Source of the DNA: Thalassobellus sp050294475
GTDB lineage: Bacteria; Bacteroidota; Bacteroidia; Flavobacteriales; Flavobacteriaceae
Direction of reading: 5' to 3'
DNA: 64,000 bases
Assembly (NCBI GenBank): GCA_050294475.1
Contig: JBNKOE010000014.1
Coordinates: 71,253-135,252, forward strand
Position numbers and translations under genes: made by a program
Shown here: positions 17,616 through 25,631 of the stretch, piece by piece
How the letters are laid out: the number at the start of each line of letters is the position of its first letter
How positions within the stretch are numbered: position 1 is the stretch's first letter
The notes under the pieces: generated by a model
The model's input: the letters and a program-made list of their open reading frames with translations, nothing else
What the model was told of the DNA's origin: nothing
Database searches by the model: none

Positions 17616-18443
17616 TTAATCTTGTATTCTTACTTGACTCTCTACAATATCTGAAATAGGTACTACTAATTTACCTTCTGATGTTTTTAATGTTACTGAT
17701 GTGCCATCAATAGAGTCAACCTTACCTTTAATATTTTTAAATTCTATATTCTGACCAATTTCATATGTTTTTCTAGCATAAAATGCTTTTAATAACTCAC
17801 CTACCATTTTTTGAGCTCCAAAACCAAAGGCTAGTGCAAATGCTAATAAAAACGCTGCCAATATCATGGTAATGTTACTTGTAATAATTTCGGTATCTAC
17901 ACCTGCTTGATTTAATGCTGTTATAGAAGTAAAAATTAGGATAATAAAAAACACAACTTGACTTATAATTTTTCCTCCAGACAAATCCATTGAATTGAAA
18001 AAAGATTTTAAACCTTTTTTAATAGTATTAGCCAGAATTAAACCAATTGTAAATATTACTAAGGCAGCAAATAATTGTGGTAAATATCCTAAAAGATTAC
18101 TTATTTGCTCAGAAATCATGGTTAAATTCAAAATGTCTGACACCATAATTATCAGCATAATATACAGGATCCATTTCACAAAATTTGAAATAATTTTAAT
18201 AGTATCAAAGTTTAAGTTTTTGCCTTCAACTATTTCTATCTCATTTAATTTATCATCTAATTTATTAGCTTTTGCTAGTTTTAAAGCTTTCTTAATAATA
18301 CGAACAACTAATTTTGTTATTAACCAGCCAATAATTAATACTATTATTGCTCCTAAAATACTAGGAAACACCTTCGTTAATTCAAGCCACATAGCTTTTA
18401 AAGATTCCATGGCAATATCTTTGAATTCTGTTGCTTTTTCCAT
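17616..18443 (-). CDS. mechanosensitive ion channel family protein (MscS-like)
   Basis: A 275-residue inner-membrane protein. It has four hydrophobic helices (about 25-50, 85-108, 120-142, 160-180) and the glycine/alanine-rich pore-like helix MILAAFLLAFALAFGFGAQK at about 192-211, followed by a short beta domain (YEIGQNIEFKNIKGKVDSID) and the closing VPISDIVESQV. This corresponds to the 'conserved TM helix' plus reduced MscS beta-domain architecture, lacking the large C-terminal vestibule of E. coli MscS. Probable role: release of solutes on hypo-osmotic shock. It is 45 bases downstream of the small protein and may belong to the sigma-factor transcription unit. Confidence 0.87.
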   Translation of the reverse strand: MEKATEFKDIAMESLKAMWLELTKVFPSILGAIIVLIIGWLITKLVVRIIKKALKLAKANKLDDKLNEIEIVEGKNLNFDTIKIISNFVKWILYIMLIIMVSDILNLTMISEQISNLLGYLPQLFAALVIFTIGLILANTIKKGLKSFFNSMDLSGGKIISQVVFFIILIFTSITALNQAGVDTEIITSNITMILAAFLLAFALAFGFGAQKMVGELLKAFYARKTYEIGQNIEFKNIKGKVDSIDGTSVTLKTSEGKLVVPISDIVESQVRIQD

Positions 18444-18488
18444 GTTTTTAATACTTTGTTTAGGGTTATTTTTGGGTAATTTGGATTT

Positions 18489-18662
18489 TTATTTTTTTCT
18501 TTTACTTATTACAGATTCAATAAGGTCGCCTATATTATAGGAAAATAAGGCCGCTAATTCCATAAGCAATTTTGCCATGGCTATATCACTCATAACCTTA
18601 GCCTTAAGTTCCTGAGGAACTTCCTTGAGAGGCTGGTCTACATATTTAAACGGATTCTCCAT
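18489..18662 (-). CDS. 57-residue protein encoded directly after the ECF sigma factor
   Basis: A small ORF from ATG at 18660-18662 to TAA at 18489-18491, encoding 57 residues beginning MENPFKYVDQPLKEVP and ending ISKRKK. The middle (KVMSDIAMAKLLMELAALF) is an amphipathic helix; there is no signal peptide or membrane span. Only two bases separate it from the sigma-factor stop, so translational coupling is expected. The position suggests a regulator or accessory of the sigma factor, but this is inference; I do not recognise the family. The codon use and non-random composition support a real gene. Confidence 0.7.
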   Translation of the reverse strand: MENPFKYVDQPLKEVPQELKAKVMSDIAMAKLLMELAALFSYNIGDLIESVISKRKK

Positions 18663-18664
18663 TA

Positions 18665-19240
18665 TTAAAGGTTATTAGTATATGCGGTTACTAGTTTATC
18701 TTTAGCGCGTTTAATTCTCATTTTAACCGCACTTTCACCTAATTCTAAAACACTTCCAATCTCTTTTATAGAAAGCGAATCTTGGTATTTTAGCAATAAA
18801 ATCATTTTCTCCTCTGGAGAAATTAGCTCTAAAGCTACCTTCAATTTATCAACCTTCATACTTAAAAAACTAGCATCATCCTCGTCATCATCTTCTGAAA
18901 GGTTTTCTAAATCGGTATAATCTACCGACTGTTTTTCAAACTTTTTTGCAGTATTCCTTGTTACATAATTTACACAATGATTATATGTAAATGAATATAA
19001 CCATGTAGAAAATTTAGACTTTCCTTTGAAACTACCTAATTTAACAAAAAGTTTTAAAAACACATCTTGTGCTAAATCTTTAGCCTCGTCTTCATCTTTT
19101 GCAAAACCATAACATTTATTATATACTAGCATAGAATACCTATCGTAAAGAATCTCAAAAAGTAATGTGTCATTGTTTTTCACAATACCAGTTACCAGTT
19201 CTTCGTCTGTTAATTTATTAATTGCTGCTAGGGTTTTCAA
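18665..19240 (-). CDS. ECF-type RNA polymerase sigma factor
   Basis: A 191-residue sigma-70 family protein with region 2 (ILYDRYSMLVYNKCYGFAKD, DLAQDVFLKLF, FSTWLYSFTYN) and region 4 (ISPEEKMILLLKYQDSLS, IKEIGSVLELGESAVKMRI), joined by an acidic linker (LSEDDDEDD). It has no region 1.1 or 3. The start is TTG at 19238-19240 (MKTLAAINKL). No classical membrane anti-sigma (FecR-like) follows; instead a 57-residue protein lies two bases downstream. Regulon unknown. Confidence 0.92.
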   Translation of the reverse strand: MKTLAAINKLTDEELVTGIVKNNDTLLFEILYDRYSMLVYNKCYGFAKDEDEAKDLAQDVFLKLFVKLGSFKGKSKFSTWLYSFTYNHCVNYVTRNTAKKFEKQSVDYTDLENLSEDDDEDDASFLSMKVDKLKVALELISPEEKMILLLKYQDSLSIKEIGSVLELGESAVKMRIKRAKDKLVTAYTNNL

Positions 19241-19447
19241 ATAATGTAGCTTTCGCTAATTTAATTGTTATAAGTTTTAAGACACTTCTCTTCTTAAAAA
19301 GTCACAAGCTTTTTGAAAAAAAATAAAAATAAAACTTTTCAATTTGAAAATTGATAAAATTCAGTACGCATTCAGTACACAAATTATTAGTTAAAAGCTT
19401 TTTTATGTAAAGTAGTAAGAACAAGTAAATTTTTACTTAAAATTTAA

Positions 19448-19485
19448 AAACCACCTACCTTATATAAAATTAAGATTGGTGGTTT
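19448..19485 (-). terminator. intrinsic terminator after the first DUF4249 gene
   Basis: AAACCACC and GGTGGTTT form an 8-bp stem, with T residues following in the minus direction. It closes the TonB receptor/DUF4249 operon. Confidence 0.65.
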
Positions 19486-19509
19486 ATAATAACTATAAAA
19501 GAATAATAA

Positions 19510-20349
19510 CTACTGAAAGGTATAACTTGTTTTTACTACTTGAGTTACCCTAAAATAACCATAAGCGAAATTTTCTGGAGTTGTTGTATTTATACAGTTT
19601 CCCTTTAAAGGTACAGGCGTTGAGCTAAAAAGACTAGTACCCTCAGATTGCTCAATTAAAATTCGCATATAATTAAAGTAAGCTTCAGAAATACCGAAAA
19701 ATGAAATATCTACAATATCTCCTGGTTTATATGCTTCTATCTTATCTGTGTCTTTATCTTCTTCCTTTTCAAACCACCAAGTAATTTCATTACCATTTAC
19801 AAATTCATCATCTCCATCTTCTAATTCTGGAAGTAAATCTCCTCTACGTTGAACTTTAAATAAATAATAATTTTCTTCATCTTCAGGATCTGTAAAAATC
19901 ACATTAAATTCTAAAGCTTCATCATCAAAACCATCTTCAACAGATTGTGTAATATTTGTTATATCTGTCACAGAAGTTAAAGTTTCATTTGCTGTATAAA
20001 CTTCACCTTCATATACAACTTCTAAAGTATATGTATTGTTAATAATAGGAACAAACTGACTTGTTGAATAAACCCCATTACTTTGATGCATAAATACAAA
20101 CTCTTCTGCAGTATCATTATTTGTTACTTTAACAGAAGCATTGGTAACACTTACATTGGTAGTAGTATCAAAATAAGGTGTCGATTTACTCAACTTTATA
20201 GTTTGATTATTTCCTGATGTTCCTTTTTCCCAATCTAGAGAAGCTTCAATAACTAATCTAGCAGGTGACTCTTGTACATTTACATCTATCACATCTTCAC
20301 AAGATGTAAATACAAAAAGAAGTATTATTAATTTAAAATATGTATTCAT
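19510..20349 (-). CDS. DUF4249 outer-membrane lipoprotein (copy 1)
   Basis: A 279-residue lipoprotein: signal and lipobox LLFVFTSCEDVIDV (lipid-modified Cys near 17), followed by an all-beta DUF4249 domain with the typical opening ARLVIEASLDW and YTLEVVYEGEVYTANETL. A conserved Cys near the end (LKGNCINTTTPENFAYGYF) is shared with its paralog at 49320. It lies five bases after the TonB-dependent receptor and is probably its surface lipoprotein partner, by analogy with SusC/SusD-type pairs (inference). Substrate unknown. Confidence 0.88.
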   Translation of the reverse strand: MNTYFKLIILLFVFTSCEDVIDVNVQESPARLVIEASLDWEKGTSGNNQTIKLSKSTPYFDTTTNVSVTNASVKVTNNDTAEEFVFMHQSNGVYSTSQFVPIINNTYTLEVVYEGEVYTANETLTSVTDITNITQSVEDGFDDEALEFNVIFTDPEDEENYYLFKVQRRGDLLPELEDGDDEFVNGNEITWWFEKEEDKDTDKIEAYKPGDIVDISFFGISEAYFNYMRILIEQSEGTSLFSSTPVPLKGNCINTTTPENFAYGYFRVTQVVKTSYTFQ

Positions 20350-20354
20350 TTTTA

Positions 20355-22736
20355 TTAAAATTTAAAGTTATAGGTTACTGATGGTACCATTCCGAAAATA
20401 GCAGTTCTTGTAGCTTCATTAATTCCTAAATCTTGATTTTGAGAAAAAGATATTGAAGCGGCATTTTTTTGATTATAAACATTATAAATACCAAATACCC
20501 ATTCACCTTTCCATCGATTATTTGGTTTTCTATTAGGTTTATAGGTTGCTGAAATATCAAGTCTATGATATGCTGGCAATCTATCGGAATTTCTAGCTGA
20601 AAAACTAGCTATTGACTGCCCTTCATATTGATACTGTCCGTTAGGATACGTTACCGGTCTTCCTGTTTGAAACACCATATTACCACCAAAAGACCATTTA
20701 TTATTTAGCTCATAAGCACCTGTAATTGAGAAATCATGTGTTCTATCAAAAGCCGAATTATACCAATTTCCATTGTTAATTCCTGGCCCTCCAGCATTAC
20801 CTCCTAAGGTTCTTTGTTCTGATTTAGATAAAGTATAAGATATCCACCCTGTAAAGCGACCTTCATTTTTACGCACTAAAAATTCTAATCCATAAGCACG
20901 AGCTTCTCCGTTTAAAATTTCGTTTTCAATAGTATTATTCCCAATTAAATCTGAACCATCAATATAATCAATACGGTTATCTGTAGTTTTAAAATAACCT
21001 TCTACTTCTAAAGAATATTTTTTATCCTTAAAATTTCTAAAATATCCTAAGGCATATTGATTTGAAAGTTGTGGTTTTATATATTTCCCACTCGTAGTCC
21101 AAACATCTAATGGTGTTACAGATGTTGTATTTGATAATAAATGAATGTATTGAGCTGATCTTGAAAATCCTGCTTTTATAGAAGACGATTCATTTAATTG
21201 ATAAGCTAAAGAAGCTCTAGGTTCTAAATTACTAAAGGTTTTTATAGTTTCATCTTTCTTATAATTGGTTTCTCCTATTTCGATACCACGTTCATAAATT
21301 CCTAAAGTACTATTATAAACTACTGGTTGATTATTAGCATAATCTTTTAGAGCTTGACCACCTAAACGACTAAACCCACTAAATCTCACCCCGTATTGTG
21401 CTGTTAATTTATTTGATAATTTATGTTCAGCACTAACATACAATCCGCTTTCAAAAGCCTTTTTTCTATCTAAAGATAATGGATTTATAGAGGAAGTTTC
21501 AGAAGTTGGGCGTACTTGCCCTGGATCAAAATCATAATAAATGCTACTTGCTCCAAAGTCTAGTTTAAACTTATTATTAGCATAATATTTAAAATCGTAT
21601 TTAACATTGTAATTTTTAATTGAAGACACCCAATCGAATTCTTCACTTGAAATTTCTAAATCGTAATCGTACTTACTATATATTACAGATAGGTTTGAAA
21701 ATAATCTATCATTAAAAATATGATTCCATCTTAAATTTCCTGAAGCATTACCATAATCGCTACTAAAACTTTCGCCAAGTCTAAATGAATCTCTTCCAAA
21801 ATATCCAGATAAATACAACTTATTATTAGTGTTTAACATATAATTAGTTTTAAGGTTTAAATCGTAAAAACCCAATCTATCTTTTTCATCGGCAGCCTTT
21901 AAAAACAAGTTTACATAAGAACTTCTACCTGCTACCAAAAAGGAACCTTTGTCTTTAAACATAGGACCTTCAATAGCTAAACGACTAGAAATTAAACCAA
22001 TACCTCCTGTAAGTGATAAGTTTTTACTATTTCCATCTTTTTGACGAACATCTAATACCGAAGAGGTTCTTCCTCCAAAACGTGCTGGTATACCGCCTTT
22101 GTACAACTTAATATCTTTAATAGCATCGGCATTAAAAACAGAAAAGAAGCCCAACATATGCGACGTATTATAAATAATTGCTTCGTCTAATAACACTAAA
22201 TTCTGATCGACAGCACCACCGCGCACATGAAAACCGCCTGAGCCTTCTCCGTTTTTTGTAACTCCAGGAAGCATTTGCAATGATTTTATAATATCAACTT
22301 CACCTAAAACTACGGGCATTTGTTTAACTGTCTTTATATTTAATTTAGAAACACTCATTTCTGGCTTTTTAAGGTTTACACGCTCGGTTTCTTCAGCGGT
22401 AATAAACACCTCATCTAACTGCATCGATGCTTCTTTAATTTCAAAATTTATTTTTTGATCTTTATCTATTTCAACTTGCTGAACCTTATTCTCAAACCCT
22501 ATATAAGACACAACTAAAGAATAAGTGCCTTTAGGAGCAGAAATAGAATAAAAACCATATTCATTACTTACCGCTCCAATGGATGTACCTTTTAAAAATA
22601 CTGAGGCTCCAAATGCTAATTCTCCGTTACTAGCCTCTTTAATAGTTCCACTAACCGTATAATTTTCTTGTGAAAACATTACTGTTGTTAATAGCATAAA
22701 TAACAATGCTATAGATTTTGTTTTTTGATTTTTCAT
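20355..22736 (-). CDS. TonB-dependent receptor with carboxypeptidase-like N-terminal domain (copy 1)
   Basis: A 793-residue outer-membrane receptor. Signal peptide at 1-22 (SIALLFMLLTTVMFSQ), a CarboxypepD_reg-like beta-sandwich at about 26-110, a TonB plug at about 120-230 (QMLPGVTKNGEGSGGFHVRGG, LLDEAIIYN), and a 22-strand barrel ending in an aromatic residue (VTYNFKF), as BamA substrates require. Same order and strong similarity to the receptor at 46941; each is followed by a DUF4249 lipoprotein. The pair probably imports a polymer fragment, siderophore or other bulky ligand, not identifiable here. A TCATCAATCAAA leader motif lies about 37 bases upstream of its start. Confidence 0.92.
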   Translation of the reverse strand: MKNQKTKSIALLFMLLTTVMFSQENYTVSGTIKEASNGELAFGASVFLKGTSIGAVSNEYGFYSISAPKGTYSLVVSYIGFENKVQQVEIDKDQKINFEIKEASMQLDEVFITAEETERVNLKKPEMSVSKLNIKTVKQMPVVLGEVDIIKSLQMLPGVTKNGEGSGGFHVRGGAVDQNLVLLDEAIIYNTSHMLGFFSVFNADAIKDIKLYKGGIPARFGGRTSSVLDVRQKDGNSKNLSLTGGIGLISSRLAIEGPMFKDKGSFLVAGRSSYVNLFLKAADEKDRLGFYDLNLKTNYMLNTNNKLYLSGYFGRDSFRLGESFSSDYGNASGNLRWNHIFNDRLFSNLSVIYSKYDYDLEISSEEFDWVSSIKNYNVKYDFKYYANNKFKLDFGASSIYYDFDPGQVRPTSETSSINPLSLDRKKAFESGLYVSAEHKLSNKLTAQYGVRFSGFSRLGGQALKDYANNQPVVYNSTLGIYERGIEIGETNYKKDETIKTFSNLEPRASLAYQLNESSSIKAGFSRSAQYIHLLSNTTSVTPLDVWTTSGKYIKPQLSNQYALGYFRNFKDKKYSLEVEGYFKTTDNRIDYIDGSDLIGNNTIENEILNGEARAYGLEFLVRKNEGRFTGWISYTLSKSEQRTLGGNAGGPGINNGNWYNSAFDRTHDFSITGAYELNNKWSFGGNMVFQTGRPVTYPNGQYQYEGQSIASFSARNSDRLPAYHRLDISATYKPNRKPNNRWKGEWVFGIYNVYNQKNAASISFSQNQDLGINEATRTAIFGMVPSVTYNFKF

Positions 22737-22772
22737 TTTAATAATTGCTCGTTTTTTCTATTGATTGACAAA

Positions 22773-22784
22773 TTTGATTGATGA
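22773..22784 (-). promoter_or_regulatory. leader motif TCATCAATCAAA upstream of TonB receptor 1
   Basis: Minus-strand TCATCAATCAAA, 12 of the 14 bases shared with sites at 22947, 50243 and 52879. Another TCAATCA lies slightly closer to the gene. Function unknown. Confidence 0.45.
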
Positions 22785-22788
22785 TGAT

Positions 22789-22935
22789 TTAACCTTTTTT
22801 ATTATTAATAATTTTACTAAACAATCTTACTGAAGTAAAGGTGTTTCTATTTACAGAACTTGTTCCTGTATACCAACCAAAACCTAAAAAGAGGTTTAAA
22901 ATTTTAGTTGCGTGATTTGTGTTTTTCTGATTCAT
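22789..22935 (-). CDS. possible 48-residue protein
   Basis: ATG at 22933-22935 to TAA at 22789, encoding 48 residues beginning MNQKNTNHATKILN and containing LFLGFGWYTGTSS, then a basic tail. There is a leader motif (TCATCAATCAAAAA) 11 bases before its ATG. No recognised family, no clear signal peptide. It could be a small gene co-transcribed with the TonB receptor or a chance ORF; conservation is untested. Confidence 0.35.
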   Translation of the reverse strand: MNQKNTNHATKILNLFLGFGWYTGTSSVNRNTFTSVRLFSKIINNKKG

Positions 22936-22946
22936 GATTGTTCGAT

Positions 22947-22960
22947 TTTTTGATTGATGA
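22947..22960 (-). promoter_or_regulatory. leader motif TCATCAATCAAAAA
   Basis: Exact 14-base copy on the minus strand, 11 bases upstream of the ATG of the possible 48-residue protein. Identical copies occur at 50243 and 52879. Confidence 0.45.
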
Positions 22961-23053
22961 AATAAATATCTACTTAATTGACATATGAAAACACAAAAGG
23001 TTGCATTATAAAGTATTTTTTTACTAATTTTATTTTGTTAAATAATTTACTCC

Positions 23054-23836
23054 ATGAGAATACTATTTGTTTGCTTACTTTCCGTTCTTTTTTTATCTCC
23101 AGATTGCAGTAATGCTTCTAACAATTTTTGGGGATCAACTGGACACCGTGTAGTTGGTAAAATTGCCGACCAATATCTTAAATCAAAAACTAAAAGAAAA
23201 CTTAGAGAGTTACTACATAACGAATCTTTAGCATTTGTATCTACGTATGCAGATGACATAAAATCTGACAAAAGATATAATGAGTTTTATAGCTGGCATT
23301 ATGTTAATATACCTTTAGATTCTGATTATGAATCATCTAAAAAAAATAAGTCAGGAGATTTAATTACTGGAATTGAACATTGTATTAAAGTTATTAAAGA
23401 CGAAAATTCTAGTGATGATGATAAAGCATTCTATCTTAAACTTTTAATTCATTTTATTGGCGATTTACATCAACCTATGCATGTTGGTCTTGCAGAAGAT
23501 AAAGGTGGAAACGATTTTAAACTTCAATGGTTTTACAATGACACAAATTTACATGCCGTATGGGACACAAAAATGATTAACAGCTATGATATGAGTTACA
23601 GTGAACTTGCTGAAAATGCTGATACACTAACTAAAGATCAAGTAAAAGCCATACAAAAAGGAAGTATAATTGATTGGTTAAACGATACACATAAAATAAC
23701 AAGACAAGTGTACGCAAATGTTAGTCCTAATGAAAATTTACGTTACCGCTATTCTTATAATAACTTTAATACAGTTAGAACTCAACTTCAAAAAGGAGGT
23801 ATTCGATTAGCTAAAATTTTAAATGATTTATTTTAA
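23054..23836 (+). CDS. S1/P1-type nuclease
   Basis: A 260-residue secreted zinc-dependent nuclease. The signal peptide (ILFVCLLSVLFLSPDCSNAS) should be cut just before Trp26, because in this family the new N-terminal Trp is itself a zinc ligand. The remaining ligands are visible in order: GHRVVG (His31), YADDI (Asp), SWHYVN (His82), the HFIGDLHQPMH cluster and LHAVWD. Members cleave single-stranded DNA/RNA and have 3'-nucleotidase activity, suggesting phosphate or nucleotide scavenging in the periplasm. It faces lpd across a shared terminator. Confidence 0.93.
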   Translation: MRILFVCLLSVLFLSPDCSNASNNFWGSTGHRVVGKIADQYLKSKTKRKLRELLHNESLAFVSTYADDIKSDKRYNEFYSWHYVNIPLDSDYESSKKNKSGDLITGIEHCIKVIKDENSSDDDKAFYLKLLIHFIGDLHQPMHVGLAEDKGGNDFKLQWFYNDTNLHAVWDTKMINSYDMSYSELAENADTLTKDQVKAIQKGSIIDWLNDTHKITRQVYANVSPNENLRYRYSYNNFNTVRTQLQKGGIRLAKILNDLF

Positions 23837-24019
23837 TAATTCAATTTGATTTATACAAATCATATCTAGCTAATTCAAGTATTACAACAACCGCCAATTC
23901 ATCTTTTAAAGATTCAGGCATTTTTTAACTACAGAACTCCTTAATTTTCGTAATCAAGACACACTAAGTTGGACTCTACCACAATTTTAATACCCTTTTC
24001 ATATAAGTAGATAAATAAA

Positions 24020-24053
24020 AAAATCCCAATTCAAATTAATGAAAAGGGATTTT
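24020..24053. terminator. bidirectional terminator between nuclease and lpd
   Basis: Arms AAAATCCCAATTC and GAAAAGGGATTTT around AAATTAAT, flanked by A and T tracts, between convergent genes. A variant of the recurring terminator family. Confidence 0.7.
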
Positions 24054-24084
24054 ATATTGAGATTCCTGCCTTCGCAGGAATAAA

Positions 24085-25485
24085 TTAAATATGCAAAGCT
24101 CTATCATCAGTAGCAGCTAAAGCAGCTTCTTTGATAGCTTCTGTAAATGTAGGATGCGCATGAGACATACGAGATACATCTTCAGCAGATGCTCTATATT
24201 CCATAGCTACAACAGCTTCGGCAATCATATCGGCAGCACGAGCACCAACCATATGAACTCCTAAAATTTCATCGGTAGTTTTATCTGCTAAAATCTTTAC
24301 AAAACCATCTAAATCCATACTAGCACGACTTCTTCCTAAAGCACGCATTGGAAACTGACCTGTTTTATAATCTACACCAGCTTCTTTAAGTTGCTCTTCT
24401 GTTTTCCCAACAGCTGCAACTTCTGGCCATGTATAAACAACACCAGGAATTAAATTATAATCGATATGTGGTTTTTGACCCGCTATAGTTTCGGCAACAA
24501 AAACACCTTCTTCTTCAGCTTTATGAGCTAGCATAGCTCCTTTTACAACATCTCCAATAGCATAAATATTTGATGCACTAGTTTGTAAATGATTATTAAC
24601 TTCAACTTGACCTCTATCAGTCAATTTTACTCCTGCAGCTTCAGCATTTAATCCATCGGTATATGGACGACGCCCAACAGACACTAAACAATAATCGCCT
24701 TTAAATTTTACTTCCTCTCCTTTTTTATTATCTGCTTTCACAATAACTTCATCGCCAACACGTTCAACAGATTTTACTTTATGAGAACTATTAATCTTGA
24801 ATTTTTGTTTCTTCAATACTTTATTAAGCTCTTTAGAAAGTCCAGAATCCATAGTTGGAATAATACGATCCATAAACTCAATAACAGATACCTCAGCACC
24901 AAGTCTTTTATAAACTTGACCTAATTCTAAACCAATAACACCACCACCAATAACAATTAAATGTTTTGGGACTTCTTTTAATTTTAAAGCTTCAGTAGAT
25001 GTTATAACACGCTCTTTATCTAATTTTATAAACGGTAAATTTGATGGTTTACTACCTGTAGCAATAATGGTGTTTTTGGCTTCAATCTCAGTAGTTTCTT
25101 CTCCAGAAATAGTTATATGAGTTGCGTCTTTAAAGCTTCCTAAACCTTGATAAACATCTATCTTATTTTTCTTCATTAAAAAATCAATCCCACCTGTAGT
25201 TTGATCTACAACTGCTTGCTTACGCGCTATCATTTTTTCTAAATTCACTTTAATATCGCCAGGAATTTCAATTCCATGTTCTTCAAAATGCTTTATAGCA
25301 TCTTCGTAATGGTGAGACGAATCTAAAAGTGCTTTACTTGGTATACAACCTACATTTAAGCAAGTACCACCAAGTGTTTTATATTTTTCAATAATGGCAG
25401 TTTTCATGCCTAATTGTGCACAACGGATTGCTGCAACATATCCTCCAGGACCTGAGCCTATAACGGCTACATCGTATGAATTCAT
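24085..25485 (-). CDS. lpd: dihydrolipoyl dehydrogenase
   Basis: A 466-residue flavoprotein disulfide reductase, the E3 subunit of 2-oxo acid dehydrogenase complexes; it reoxidises dihydrolipoyl groups with NAD+. Visible features are the FAD Rossmann GSGPGGY (10-16), the redox-active pair in GGTCLNVGC (Cys42, Cys47), the NAD site GGGVIGLELG, and the catalytic His-Glu in HPTFTE (about 444-449). Length is standard. No E1 or E2 gene is adjacent, so it is a stand-alone lpd. A minus-strand TATTTTTG box lies at 25523-25530. Confidence 0.96.
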   Translation of the reverse strand: MNSYDVAVIGSGPGGYVAAIRCAQLGMKTAIIEKYKTLGGTCLNVGCIPSKALLDSSHHYEDAIKHFEEHGIEIPGDIKVNLEKMIARKQAVVDQTTGGIDFLMKKNKIDVYQGLGSFKDATHITISGEETTEIEAKNTIIATGSKPSNLPFIKLDKERVITSTEALKLKEVPKHLIVIGGGVIGLELGQVYKRLGAEVSVIEFMDRIIPTMDSGLSKELNKVLKKQKFKINSSHKVKSVERVGDEVIVKADNKKGEEVKFKGDYCLVSVGRRPYTDGLNAEAAGVKLTDRGQVEVNNHLQTSASNIYAIGDVVKGAMLAHKAEEEGVFVAETIAGQKPHIDYNLIPGVVYTWPEVAAVGKTEEQLKEAGVDYKTGQFPMRALGRSRASMDLDGFVKILADKTTDEILGVHMVGARAADMIAEAVVAMEYRASAEDVSRMSHAHPTFTEAIKEAALAATDDRALHI

Positions 25486-25522
25486 AATATATTTTTGACG
25501 TTCGTTTTTAAAAAATCAATAT

Positions 25523-25530
25523 CAAAAATA
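25523..25530 (-). promoter_or_regulatory. -7 promoter box (TATTTTTG) of lpd
   Basis: Minus-strand TATTTTTG fits TAnnTTTG, 37 bases before the lpd start. Confidence 0.45.
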
Positions 25531-25631
25531 CAAATGTTTTATGGGAAGTCAATAAAAAACAATGCTTTATGATTGATTTTATAATTTTAACAATAAAGCC
25601 GATAAATATTCACAATAACACTAACTTTTTA

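Larger units (their letters stand above)
22737..23053. other. 317-base intergenic region with leader motifs
   Basis: Between the divergently transcribed TonB receptor and nuclease. It holds a possible 48-codon ORF (22789-22935, minus) and two copies of the TCATCAATCAAA-type motif on the minus strand (22773-22784 and 22947-22960). I see no clear TAnnTTTG box for the receptor. Confidence 0.6.

Noticed and set aside
23841..23921. 26-codon minus-strand ORF (MPESLKDELAVVVILELARY...)
   Set aside because: Protein-like, but too short and without upstream signals; could be a remnant. Not enough support for a feature.
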